From the NCBI RefSeq assembly GCF_037975245.1, contig NC_092575.1:637001-701000 (forward strand): DNA of 64,000 bases, read 5' to 3'. Source of the DNA: Apostichopus japonicus (taxonomy: Eukaryota > Echinodermata > Holothuroidea > Aspidochirotida > Stichopodidae). A program made the translations under genes and the position numbers. Below the pieces are notes generated by a model. The model did no database searches. It was given only the letters and a program-made list of their open reading frames with translations, and was not told the DNA's origin. Below are positions 51,939-64,000 of the stretch, piece after piece (within the stretch, counting starts at the first letter, position 1; every line of letters begins with the position of its first letter).

Positions 51939-52070
51939 CTTCATTCCTCGCTTACCTGTCCCCTCACAACCTTAGCACCTGTTCTACCGTGCCTATAATG
52001 TCCCATGGTAACCCTTAAACACTGTGCGCCTTCCATGACCAGCTCCCCAATCATTGCCCCTCCTTCTCAT
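51939..52070 (+). repeat. Dispersed repeat copy ('acctgtctcc' family), longest solo copy
   Basis: Follows the foldback arm at 1418 for about 120 bases: 'tttacttcattcctcgctta', 'cctgtcccctcacaacc', 'ttctaccgtgcctataatgt', 'ggtaaccctta' and 'aacactgtgcgcc'. It is not inverted and stands alone. Confidence 0.75.
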
Positions 52071-54299
52071 TCAAGTTAGTTTTGGATTATCTTCCACATG
52101 TGGTAACCTAAACACTTTAACTTGTCAGTTTAAATTACTTGCAAACATAAAATATTGGAACTTCAACAACAACACTAGAAGAAAAAAAAGGGGTTTACCT
52201 TATTATTTGAATCAAAAGCTTGACTATAATTAAGTTAATGAACTACATTGTGTTAAGGGATTTAATGATTACATACTATCAAGAAATTGGTCAAATCATC
52301 ATACTCCAATGTAGCTGGTTTTTGACTCGTATATATGCTAATGTGCATGTACTCTTGAGACATTTGTCATAATATATACACATAACACAGTTTCCATAGA
52401 TCCATCATCACAGTATGTAAACCTTAATCATAAGAGCTGGTAGTAGGTGAGGTTGGTATGTTGTTTTGATTGCCCCTCAGGTTTCCAAGTACATATATAT
52501 GATTACAGTTATTGCTGCCTGGAATTCTGAACTGATATGCTCAATAAAAGAGAACTTTATAATACCTACTGATAGATTTGTAGTTCTGTTGCACTCTGAG
52601 AGATTCATAACCCAACAAACCCTCTGTGTAGTCATTTGTTGGCTATACATATACCTTACAGTACCATGTTAGAATAGCTATGTATAGGTTCCTCCAATAT
52701 CGTAACAATTTATGCAAGAGATTTAATATTATAATTTATTCATCTACTATATCATTTAATCTTATTCCCTTGAATTGCTGATTTTTTTTAAAAGAAGACT
52801 TTAAGCAAGTCTTCAAATGACCAAATGGAATAAGATTGGTCCGATTTAATAAATCTGGCGAATTTTATTCAGCTTGAAATGTTTAACAACAGATAACTCA
52901 ATAAAAATAATGAATATTGATGTAAAAATTGCATAGAACGTTGAGCTTTTAAGGCAGTAAGCTGGAAAGGTCGAAGTTAAAATTTGGCAAACAGTTTTGA
53001 GACTATTATGTGTGCTTACCATAGTGGACCTTGTTGACCCAGTGGTGTAAGCCCCTAATATTCCTCATGTAATTTCCCAGGAGTGGCTCCCTTCGGTGAT
53101 ACTATCAAAATGTGCTACTTTGCATAATAACTGCTACAGGGGAAATTTGGTTTAATTTGTCTTATCTAAGAAAGAGCCTTTAGGGAGACCAGCAAACATT
53201 ACTATGAGTTTATTGAGGATCAGAGAAGGGTTTCTATAGAAACAGTGAATCTCTGCCTTAATTCCCTCTGCCATATGCTATTTTCAGCACATTTTGGCTT
53301 GTTTTGATAGGAAATATTTTTTCCATATACTTGCCATATTCTCTAAGATGAGAAACAAACATTTCCATCGTTATTGAATACAGAGTACAGATAACTTTGA
53401 TGAAAAACTTCCTCCAACAACTGGGAATTTTTTTAAACCATCACAGTTTTGCAGTACTCCAATTCACACACAAAATTGTATGTGAGATCATGGAGCCATG
53501 TTGGCTTGTATTGTGACTTGGTTTCTCTATGAACTATGAATATGCCTATTTTTGTCATAGAAATGGGTTTTGCATAGAAAGAGCTAAGCTGATGACCTTA
53601 ATCCTCCCCAACAAATATTTCAACTTACTTAGATCTGAAAGAAGTAATCAAGCCAGGATCGTTCCTGTCTGTGAACTTGATCTCCATACCTTTACAATAT
53701 TTAAATAGTCTGATGAATAATTCATGAGGTCCATTTCATGCCACAGTTGGCTGCTTGTCACTTTCCTCCACAGAGTCTTTCAATCCATTGGCAATATTAT
53801 TTACACTATTAATATTAATATATCAAGTACTTCCCAAGAATAATGGGTCAGATACCCAAAGAACATCCCATGACCACAACATTTGTGGGACTATCTGCGA
53901 TAATAGGACAGTCAATGAATATTGATCCCTGGAATTCTGATGAGCTTTTGTTCAAAGGAAATTGAAAGTGGCAATTTGATAATTAGTTAATTAGTAAAGT
54001 GTGCATATGACATAACATGCCTCCATCACATGAGTGATGATATGAAAGCAATAGAGGTAAAAATCATATGGTAGCATTCTGAACAAAGTTTGTTAATGTG
54101 GGCAATTAGTTAACATTAATTACTGCATAATGATATCAACGTAAACTCTCTGAAATTTATATTTGACAGTCGGCCAAAATTATTCTGCAGATTTTCACAA
54201 CTTCAAATGCAAAGAGACTTTGAAGAGATATGGTCACAACAAATGTTGAAGGTTTCCATGTACGGCAACAAAGACTACAGGTTTTGTGAACAGAAATGT

Positions 54300-54355
54300 A
54301 TGGAAACATGTGTGTATGTATGTGAGTATGTATGTAGATATGAATGTATGTATGG
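54300..54355. repeat. Imperfect GTAT microsatellite
   Basis: Repeated 'gtatgtatgt' with interruptions ('gagtatg', 'agatatgaatg') over about 55 bases. Confidence 0.85.
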
Positions 54356-57300
54356 TACCAACAAAGCTTATTCATTACCGACTCCTACTAGATGACACAC
54401 ACACACATTAAGTATATACATGATACTATGTTCTTATTTGGCTGCTACATTCTCATTGCTAATACTATGTACACTTCCATGGTGTTGCAAATTATGCCAT
54501 TATTAGAAATTGTTAAAAGTTTTTACATCATTTGATATTGCTTCAGTTCACGAGGAGTAAACAATTTACATTTTATATGTCAGGTTATGACTATTAGTTT
54601 GAGTGAATGGGAAGCCTGAAAAATTACCATTGACTGTGCACATTTACAATAATACTGAGATTAAATCCAAATGTTGGTCTGTCTAATAGCTAATATATCC
54701 GCGTGTAAGATTCTTTCATGTGAAAAGCATTACATAGATCTGTCTTTTTGGTAATAATGTGGAAATTCATGATTCAGACGCTGCTAAGACAGCTGGTTCA
54801 AACAAGTTTTTAGGTTTTGTATTTATTGTCTCCTGCCCTGGTACTGTACCTTTCATGTAAACAGCCAAATGTACTGATATTGGATTTATTGACTAGCCCA
54901 AGCCACCACACATGAACTGACAAAAACACATGACAGGATGGCAGGTTTCACATAAACTGGGATTATAATTGTCGTAGGTGTAGAGTTAATGACTGCAAGC
55001 TGACGGGCCATTTATGTCAAAATGTTGAGCCATCAACGGGGGAGCTGTCACGGAGCTCCCAGCGATCACTGTCACATAGTAACACTCCCACAATGCATTG
55101 CTCTGGATGCATAGGAAAGTAATATTATATCTGGAGAGTTATAAAACAATAAGTTCAGAGAGAGCACAAGGCTATGTCTGATCATCATGTCTGTGGCACA
55201 GGTGCAGCTCACGCTGTGCCTTTGCTTAACGTTACAGCATGCAGCCAATTACTCTATTTGAAGCCCAGGGGGAGGTGGTTAGGTTCACAGTGTGTACCCC
55301 GTATCTTTCACAGCAGGCTAGGCCTGGATATCTGTTTGAACAGTTGCACTTTAGCGGAGATGTACGGGCCTCCCCGAGTAGAAGGAGTCAATTGACATGG
55401 TGGAAGTCAGCAGATACAGCCTTCGAAAATAAGTGTCAAGTATTGTCTCATCCAGGAATTTGATTTCTTATGAAAATAATCAACTTGATTGCACAAGTTG
55501 GAAACAATAGCTCACATGATATTCAGGCACAGAGTACAATGAAACACTCATAACGGCTGGCGCCTGGTCATTGATAGGGATGATATGAGAATGTTAACAT
55601 ATACCCCACCGAGTGACTGATGTCGAACATACCCTCTTGTACTTGGGCGACTTTAATTTGTTTTTTCCCGTCTCTAACATACTTGCAAGTTTGCCAACCA
55701 ACAAGTGTCATTACATTAAATTTTAGCGAACGAAATGCTGTTCATGGCACAGGCACTTCACACATCTTAACCAGAACTATCAATACAATTTCTGGAAGCG
55801 AGCGACATTCGTGATGTCCTTATCGAGTCTTGAAGTTTGTTGTTTGAGTCTTACATTTAAAGTGACTCATTATCGTTAATTGTGAGGCCCTTCTTTCCTT
55901 TCAGTGAGGCCCAGCATCATCACTGTCTCATGGGAATGTAAAATATTTGGAGACCTGGTAAAATATGACCTACAACTAATACTACTATGTGTTACAGTAC
56001 TTTGTGTCACTATTAGGATTAATTAATTAATGAAAACATTTTAACTTGAAAGTCAGAACAGTCAGATTTTTGGGGAATAGAAGACTATAAGAATTAAGTC
56101 TTTATATCTATGTTTTATTTGCTCTAATGTTTATGAAAGTTTTTGTAAAATTTTCTTCACAATGTTGGTTATATTTACCATCAAATATTGGATTTGTACT
56201 AGGTAAAAGACAACTTTTATAACCAAGACATTGCATGGTAAAGAAAACAAAAGGAAATTTGTGATGGTTGATGACACTCTTCTGATAAATCACATCCATA
56301 TGGTGGCTGTTGGTCATTTGTAAACATCAGGTGGAATGGTGTCCCTCCTCATCCCCTCCCTACTCTACCAACCTCCTACTTGCCTTGCTACTCTCCACGC
56401 AACTCTCCCATGCTGTCCTCACCCATCCCCACCAATCACCATCCCCTCCCACCAAGCACTCTCCACCATCCCTGCCCCCTTCTCTTGTTCTGTCATATTT
56501 AAACTGCTCAACTATCATGTCTAATACTGTTGTGTTTATATACTGTGTTGAATTGATTGAATTAGATTGGCTAGCCAATATAGCTAGCTCTCAGTATCGC
56601 AGGGACATGGTACGTCACTACGATTCCAATCACGTAGATGGTAGTCACATAGATACTGTATATCCTCATGAGGACATGTCCATATTTCTCTCAATATTGC
56701 AAGTTTTACTGACATTTGCTCTTCAAAATGGCTGTGACTCTCCAAGTTGTTTTGCTTGTTGCCGTTTGTTTATGTCTCCAGTCCAAATGCAGCGTCCATC
56801 TTTAAGCCCACACAGCAGCCCGAGTTTGACTTCACTTGTTTAAATGCTCTGCAGTCATCAAATTTCTCCCACTCTGTGCGTTTAAGTTTCCTTTTCTTGG
56901 GGAACTAAACCTGGTTGGAATTGATTTGATTGCTTCATTGGATGGTTGGAATTGAATAATAGATACCCTGTTAAGATGAAATCAAAATACTAGCAGGTTC
57001 TTGTAGGGTTGAAACAGCGGGGCTCGCATAAACGTGGGATTGGTAAATTGAAGTCGGTATGAGTCTGTCAGTGTCCGTAATGACTAGAGTTAACATGCAA
57101 TTAGAGACAGGCAAAACAATTGGAGCTATAGTTAGCATTTTGTTTAATCCGAATTACCAAGGCGGGCGGGCGTCAACCGATGTAAATGGGTTGGATGCAA
57201 AACGGTAACACACTAACCTAATATTCTTGTGTAAGGGTTTGAATAACTGTGTTGATGTTAAACGTGTCATGTTTGGAAAAGTCGGATATATGACCAGTAT

Positions 57301-57777
57301 TAAACCGTTCTTTGGGTTAAGTTGTTAGCCCTTTGGTGTTTTTCTAGCATTAACTTTACTGGAGGCTACCAGGCTGGCCTATTGACCTGGTTTACACAAG
57401 CTGGTGTTCTGTATGAACCAGAACTAGCTCTAGAATGTCATGTGATCTGATTTTCAACTTTTTTTCTTCTCAGAAAGTCTGTTTGAGCAAGGTTTAAGAA
57501 TTGGTCATTGAGGAGAATTATCCACATTAAAAATTCTTGAATCTGTTAGTTTGATGTTTGTTCCCTCCAATACACCTACTCCCATTCAATTGAAAAATAG
57601 TTATGTACTTTACTATTTAGTCTACACTAAAGCAATAGGGCTACAGTATGTTTTATCAACATGACAAAACATAGGATGAAACATGGGATATTTTTCACAA
57701 GATTATTGCAGTGGTTGCTCTGGTTTATACAGTATACAGTTTACCTATTGTACATTTATTTCTTTTTATTTCTTCAG

Positions 57778-58168
57778 GGGATCCACTCACCAATGTGACA
57801 GCTAAGTCAACTCAGACAAACGGCGGGACCAGTCCCGATTCTGTATCCAGCCAGGAACCCCTTGCCACTAGACCAATTACTACTACAACTACCATAAGCA
57901 CTGCCTCCACCTCTATAGTGTCAACCAACTACAAGCCAGCCAGGGAGGAGAGCACCAACACACAGACACATACTCATACAGACGCACCACACACATCCTC
58001 AAAGTCGACCGAGTCTGCCCCGGACATCGACAAGCGTCAAGTTACCAGCCAGGAACAGGAGAGAGTCTGCAAAGAGAAAGAGAGGCAAGTAGACGCTGAA
58101 AGAGAGAAAGCTGCCGAGAGGAAAAGAGAACGGGAGAGGTGCTATAGTAGAGGACCAGTCTGGCAAAG
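57778..58168 (+). CDS. Internal exon 4 of the same gene (391 nt): Ser/Thr-rich linker plus charged coil
   Basis: Acceptor 'tttatttcttcag' with a long pyrimidine tract, donor 'caaag|gtatgg'. With the base carried over from the previous exon it encodes about 130 residues without a stop. Residues 1-75 are a Ser/Thr/Pro-rich low-complexity linker (for example TTTTTISTASTSIVST and TNTQTHTHTD). Residues about 85-120 are strongly charged (QEQERVCKEKERQVDAEREK then AAERKRERER), probably a single alpha helix or coiled coil. The exon ends CYSRGPVWQ plus a split Arg codon. It leaves in phase 2; the next exon is not evident downstream. The frame continues open past the donor into low-quality sequence, so the donor choice is inferred. 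Confidence 0.78.
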
Positions 58169-58957
58169 GTATGGATTGAGTCATCAAAAACATGTACCCT
58201 CTCTTCCTCACCCCTCTCCTCATGGGTTGGGAGGGAGTATAAGGGTAGTTAGAAGGACTATGGTGGCTTCACATCCCCCCTTCCCTCATGGGTTTGTTAG
58301 GGAGTATGGGGATAGTAGGAAACACCCATACCATAGCTTCATCTCCCCCCTCCCCACATGAGTTTGTGGTGTTTCTCCAACAAAATTAACATCAGCAGAT
58401 GCACAGTTTACAATAAGGATTGATATTCCATTATATAAATTTCCATCCTGTCTGAGAAATAATAGGAGAGTGAAACCTGTGTAGCAGATCATTGTTCCAA
58501 AACACTGCGTTTATGTTCTGATTAGGCGTCTTGCGACTGTTCTTTAATGAGGCATTACTCTATGTGGAGTCAACTATAAAGGCATATATATGCAGGTTCC
58601 TTTCTGGCATGCACTTTAACTTAATCAAGGAACATCAATGATACAAAAGCCTACGTTAATGTTGCAAATCACAAGGAGGCTTGGATTGTCTGTGGCTCTG
58701 TAGGACAGTTAACTGTTAAACAGAATGAAGATCTTTACAGTACTACACATCACGTTTCTTGTACTGCAGTACCTATAGTATCTGAGCAACAGCTACTGCT
58801 GCTGCCTCAAACATATTGCTGATTTTTACTAAAACACAAAAGTAAGACCAACGTAATATCTTTCCATCATCACTGACGTTGTTAAGTTACTGTGTAACAG
58901 TTAGAGACGTACATCAGTCAACCTCAAGAAAGACAGCTAACTGTTTTGCTGATGTTC

Positions 58958-59101
58958 GTATGTAGAGCCTAACATTAGACCTACAGTATGTAGAGCCTAA
59001 CATTAGACCTACAGTATGTAGAGCCTAAGATTAGACCTACAATTTGACTTTCACATATATATAGAGCCTACTAACATTAAACCTACAATTTGACTTTCAC
59101 A
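58958..59101. repeat. Tandem repeat, 28-bp unit, then a longer variant
   Basis: 'gtatgtagagcctaacatta' plus 'gacctaca' starts at 58958, 58986 and 59014. Two further copies are extended by 'atttgactttcacat' segments to 59101. Confidence 0.88.
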
Positions 59102-59241
59102 GGATATGCAGATTTGGTGGGAATAGGCTAGTAACTAACATATCAGTCTTTGAATTTGAATCAAGCAGCCAATTGGAACCCTGGCAGACTGCAGCTGCCC
59201 TAGATGTGTTTCTACTTTCTGTATTGCATATTTCAGTGTAT

Positions 59242-59497
59242 CTGTATTATACTGCCTTAGACTGTATTATACTGTCTTGGACTATTACACTATATTAGAC
59301 TGTATTATACTGCCTCAGACTATTAGACTATATTAGACTGTATTATACTGCCTTGGACTATTAGACTATATTATACTGCCTTAGACTGTATTATACTGTC
59401 TTGGACTATTACACTATATTAGACTGTATTATACTGCCTCAGACTATTAGACTGTATTATACTGCCTCAGACTATTAGACTATATTAGACTGCCTGT
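59242..59497. repeat. Tandem repeat of 'actgtattatactgcc' and 'ttagactat' modules, with a 124-bp higher-order copy
   Basis: Short modules ('tgtattatactgcct', 'cagactattagact', 'atattagac') recur throughout. A longer block starting 'actgccttagactgtattat' at 59251 is repeated at 59375, 124 bp later. Confidence 0.9.
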
Positions 59498-62409
59498 AAT
59501 CTGTAACATATCCTTCATCTTCTAACCTGTGATTCAGCCTACTTATTTTATCTGTCTGCGATGTAAAGATTTGTTTGTTACGATACCCTTCATACTATGA
59601 TGACAAATCCATTTTGTTTTTCAATGTCAAGCTCCCAGATAACACGATCAGCACCTTCCAATTGGTGCATGTTTACAAGTTATCACCATCTCTGGCAGGC
59701 CTGCAGCCTTATCTCTGAGGCTGCCTTCAATTAACGATATCCTGATGAAGCCCCTCACATTGAATTCTAGTTATGTACAGGATGTTAGCTCATTCATGAC
59801 TGCTGGCCTGTAGACAGAATCTCATTTCAAGATTCAAAAATCACTCCTTAACTTTTAACTTTAACATGGATTGTTCGATTAGGTACACTTTTACAACTCT
59901 TGTGGAATGATTAACATAGATTTTTCTGCTGTTAGATCTTAAAGTCCATTTAGGAAATTGATGCTCATCTGTTTATTAGATCACATGAGAACCCGATAAA
60001 TGCAAGCAAAAATTGCTAGTTTCTTTCAAAAGTATATTCTCTGGAAGAATTTCTGATCCCCACACAACCCCCCCCCCCCCTCCCTTACATTATTCCCAGA
60101 AAATGAAGAGTGTTAAAGCTTGGAGCATGTCTTAGTAAGAGAAAATTCTTTGAGAGTGGTTGTCAGATTATTGGTGAAGTTAGGATCTGTGTGACCATTA
60201 ATTTACTTTTCCAGCATATTTGTTATCTTTCTAGCATATTTGGCACACAGTACTGCCATCTAATTGTGTGGGAACAAGTTTTCTTATATTTTTGTGTTCA
60301 TTCCTAACAGGTTTGTTTTTAATATGATCGAATCTATCAGGTCACACTTTGTCTGTGTAAAGTTTAGGATTAAGTTCAGTTGTTTATATATATTTCTAAT
60401 TACAGATTATTCAAGGTTTGGTTCATCTGGCAATTTTCTTTACCACTAGAAAGGTCGTAAAGGCTAGCGTTTTAACAGTATACGAATCTTTGTACTTTAC
60501 TATATATGGTAATGCAGTCTAGTCAACTGTTGAGCATTTTAAGGGTTTTTTTTATCTCACTGTTACTGGCACTAATTATCACAACTGTTATCATTTCATA
60601 TCATAAGAAGATAAGACAACAAGAATAAATAACAAATCAATCCAGTTTCTAAAATTTCTGACAATATTTGTGCAAAAAACATAATTATTGACTTTATGTT
60701 TGTTGTTGCTAATGAACACTGTTCCTAAGTTGAGAATAGATCCAGTATTTTTCAGTTCCAGCTATATTTCTTCTCCTCAGTGTTGATATCAGTAATAGTA
60801 ATCAATGCTACAGATATGGTGATTTTAGTGGAGTCGTTCGTTTGATAGTTAGCGGTATGTTTAATCCTAGATGTAATCGTCTCCACTAATAGACTGCTGG
60901 CTGCACAAACATGATAAATATGCCAAGATAAGATTACATTCATGATTCATGCAGACAGAGTAATCTTATAGAAGGTCTGATTTGCATTTTAAGTAGAAAG
61001 TACATTCCATTTGCATTAGGAGCATCATATTTATTGTTAGCAAAACTTCTTATCCTCATTGTTAGTCTCTGTAACATTATCTGGATATTTCCTCTTCTTT
61101 GGTAAAGAAATCTGCTGTATGTGTAATAGTTTTGTTGTTAATTGTGTTAAGTTGGATATTTGTTACAGTGTACCCTCTGTAATGTGTCCAGCTAGTTGTA
61201 TACTGGTTGTGATCATCTTCCAATCTGAATCACTTCAAAACACCTTGTACTAAGATGAAATAACCATTGAACTACTCTCAGTCATTCCTACCGTGTGTTA
61301 ACTCACTCTAGTGTTAGGAATAGCTCTGATTCCATCCTGCGTTTGTATAGGCCCACTCTACACACACTATGCAATTGTGTTGTACCATCACCTTTAACTC
61401 CACAACTTTGTTATAGTGCCACCACCTTCTTCAATCTTGTAGCATCATCCTGGTACCAGTTTGAAGCTAGCGGACATTAACAGCAAATTTAGTCACTAGG
61501 AGCAGACATTGAGAAACTTAGGTCACTAGTATGATTCTCTTCTGACACACACCACAGTATAAAGCAAGTCTGACATGATAAGTAGTAGTGATACATCATA
61601 GTGAGTAAATAGTGGTGGCTAGTGGTGTTTTTAAAGTGACTAGTGGTAAGGTAGAACTGGCTTAAGCATGGAAGTTCAGAGTTCCCTGATCACTTTAACA
61701 TTGACAGCAAATAACATTACTTTGCTCAACATACTTATGTGACCTCTTTTAACAGGTTATTGCAGGTTGGAATCACCAACGACCCAGTAGGCTTAAATCT
61801 GTTCAGTTTGCCAAAAATCATAATATGTTTGACCTTGCCTTTTTGGGGCATCTGTGTAATTTCAAGGTCTCCAATGGGTTTGATCTAAATGACCTTGTAA
61901 GGCCAAGTTCATGTCAAGGGTTTATTGATAGTTTGACTTATGTAGATATTATCATCAAGGCTACCACCATCCAATACCTGCGAGTTGCTGCAGAGGTTCT
62001 GATTGGCTCACCAGACATTTATTGGGTGACCCCTTTCAATGTCTGACTGCACTCTGGGGGGGCCGGGGGGGGCTAAAGATAAAAAGTAATTGAATATTTG
62101 ATGTATATTGTTAGTATTATCCAAGAAGCTTGGGGAAGCTGGTAGACACTGTCATCAATGATACTGTAAACAAATTAAGAACGATGAGTTTTATTTATTC
62201 TGAAGATACAGTAGACATGCAGAGATGAATCCAGTGGTGGTAATTTCAATTACCAGGATACTACACACAGCAGTAACACACTGAGTATTTTATTCAGATA
62301 ATCAGACTTATCACATACAGCTGTTGGTTTGTTATTGTCCTTATATGGTGTTTGGTTGCGGTCAGCTAAATACACCTGCTCTACTTTTGTGTTTCAGTAC
62401 TAGCTTTAA

Positions 62410-62720
62410 TAGGGAGGCCCATTTAGCTGTCAAGTCATGGTGCGGTATCAGTTCTAGGTTATACAGTAATTGTGAATGGCAGTGATTACGTTTGTGGTTA
62501 TCCAGGTATCTCCAGACTCCAGTCAGAGTGGGTTGTTCAAACAGTTGTTAAGTATTTTGCTATGTTCAGCTATATGATGGTGTTCCATTTATCTTTCTGG
62601 CTCGTTCAGCTGTCAAGTAGTCATGGTGTGGTGTTAGTTTCTTACAAATGTAAATTATGTAAATGAGGATGATATGGTTGGTTAATGTTCACAGGTATCT
62701 CCAGTCACTTGGTACAGTTT
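62410..62720. repeat. Diverged tandem duplication, about 190-bp unit
   Basis: 'agctgtcaagtcatggtgcg' near 62427 recurs as 'agctgtcaagtagtcatggt' near 62609, and 'caggtatctccag' near 62501 recurs near 62692. The intervening sequence is diverged. Confidence 0.65.
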
Positions 62721-64000
62721 CAGTTTTCAGTTTCCATCATTCCAGTATACTTAGCCTAAAATACAATTTATAAATAGGAGAGTATAAAAAGTTATGACAC
62801 ATAACAATAACAACAATAATAAAAAGAAAATTGATTAAAGGCATTAATAAAGGGCATTTTAAAGGTTAGAAGTCTGGGTAGCTTCACATGTGGTAGATGT
62901 TACCGACAATGTTTTTATGAATTTAAGTAATTTCATCATTTTGCTAAATCCATATTGAATAGTATCTGGAGTAATGACATAAACACTGTCAGGCACCACG
63001 GATCCCTATCTAACACCTCCCAGCAAACATCTTTGGAACTCGGAGTGGCAGGGCAGTTGAACAATGTGACCACTATTGGATAACATTGTGTAACCAGACC
63101 TCAACATATTATCATGCTAGAATATTGGAAGCTGAAGATGCCAAGTGTTGGTGCGGTCGTGTTATACTTCTACACATGCTGCACCTTCATGTGATAATTA
63201 CTCTCAGTTCTAAAAGTGTGTAGATTAGCATGTTTGTAGACCGTTACAGTATGTCATATTTCATGCATATCTATGTCCAGCAGATTTAATATTAAGTTGT
63301 TTTTATATACCAATAAGTAATGACTCCTTACCATGATATAGCCCAGCTGTATGGTGGATTGCTGTAACAGTTTTGATACTTTAAATTCTTTTATCATGGG
63401 AGATACCTTTCTACTCGTCTGTTATTGTGGCTACGTTGAAACAGTTCCCAACAAATGTGTTGTACAATAGACATGGCTTGTGGTTCATCTTAATTTCTGA
63501 AAAGGTCTGTGTCGTTAATATAAATGATGATATCATTAATATCTACACAGTTGACACTATACAGTACAGGTGGACAGTATGTAAGTCAGTGTAAGTTCTT
63601 GAAACTGTATTAACAACAACAACAAAAACCCCAAAAGCAGTTTGCTTTATAGTTGTGATTGGATGGAAAGCCTTCTTTCTGCTAATTATTAACTCCTTGA
63701 TACAAGTTTTTTCCTGGTAGTGGACATTATGAGAATTACCATTTTATAGTTTATTTGCTGCAAAAAGTTGCACTTTGATAACACCTGCCCCTCTTACTTG
63801 CCAGCTTCAAAATAAGATAGATTCCCTGCAGTCTAACAATTCCCAGAAAACAGGTGTTCATGTGAAAAGGGCAAAAATTATATAGAATTAATAGAAATTT
63901 TAACTTTTACATGACACAGTGTCCTTTGCTATAAAGCCTGAAATAGATCTCTCCATGTGTCTCTGTGCCAGCATGTGAGACTTGAACCGATGTATGTTAT

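Larger units (their letters stand above)
50607..57777 (+). other. Intron of about 7.2 kb
   Basis: Contains the pyrimidine-rich tract, 33-bp minisatellite, a dispersed repeat copy and a short GTAT-type repeat, listed separately. The remainder (about 52075-54290 and 54420-57770) is mostly AT-rich. It includes a more balanced, CpG-containing patch at 54960-55460 and a C-rich strand tract at about 56336-56490. I see no further exon. Confidence 0.5.
58169..64000 (+). other. Downstream intron (5.8 kb or more)
   Basis: Begins with an imperfect tandem repeat of about 65 bp at 58190-58360 (variants of 'cctcatgggtt' and 'gggagtat'), followed by AT-rich sequence with the arrays listed at 58958, 59242 and 62410. 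Sites such as 'tttcag' at 62393-62398 and 'ttttaacag' at 61747-61755 open short compatible frames, but no convincing donor follows. No polyadenylation site can be assigned. 59500-62400 and 62725-64000 otherwise show nothing that I can name. Confidence 0.5.

Noticed and set aside
57711-58361. Single 216-residue open frame as an intronless gene
   Set aside because: It is explained by an exon (57778-58168) with clear splice sites. The parts outside it read through a pyrimidine tract and through an imperfect tandem repeat.

Overview
The window looks like part of one large, intron-rich metazoan gene and its surroundings, not bacterial or viral DNA. It is AT-rich (estimated by eye at about 62-65% A+T). 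It has no long uninterrupted reading frames outside tandem repeats. It carries tRNA-derived SINE-like sequence, foldback and MITE-like elements, and an unusually dense set of minisatellites. Small exons separated by introns of about 7 to 42 kb, together with these repeats, suggest an invertebrate with a fairly large genome. An echinoderm or other marine deuterostome is my guess, but nothing here fixes the species.

Gene content. Four exons on the + strand form one phase-consistent chain: 1011-1046 (36 nt), 8959-8985 (27 nt), 50549-50606 (58 nt) and 57778-58168 (391 nt). Each has a canonical AG acceptor and GT donor. The reading frame stays open across every junction (phases 0-0, 0-0, 0-1, 1-2). 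The encoded segment is hydrophilic: a Ser/Gly/acidic stretch, a short acidic-to-hydrophobic segment, a long Ser/Thr/Pro-rich linker, then a highly charged Glu/Arg/Lys coil. I do not recognise the family; it reads like an internal, mostly disordered part of a cytoskeletal or scaffold protein. Neither the start nor the end of the gene is in the window. One further possible exon (23723-23754) and possible alternative first exons (about 28.9-29.7 kb) are listed at low confidence.

Layout. 1-1.0 kb: upstream intron, with exon 1 at its end. 1.1-3.3 kb: a cluster of mobile-element debris (tRNA-derived SINE, G-quadruplex tract, 670-bp foldback element, second foldback element, dispersed repeat). 5.9-7.1 kb: 81-bp minisatellite. 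8.55-8.85 kb: near-perfect hairpin element just upstream of the 27-nt exon. 9.0-50.5 kb: one giant intron with minisatellites at 11.2, 17.5, 26.0, 28.2, 29.8, 30.8, 31.0-32.3, 37.1, 38.8, 42.3 and 43.1-44.5 kb, plus a TTAA-flanked MITE at 37.74-38.36 kb. 50.5-58.2 kb: two exons, with a 33-bp minisatellite and a dispersed-repeat copy between them. 58.2-64 kb: downstream intron with further small tandem arrays.

The main unusual features are a dispersed repeat family present both as single copies and as the arms of a foldback element, higher-order structure in two minisatellites, a 1.4-kb 36-bp array with matching diverged edges, and the two inverted-repeat elements. No complete novel gene system is supported by the sequence.
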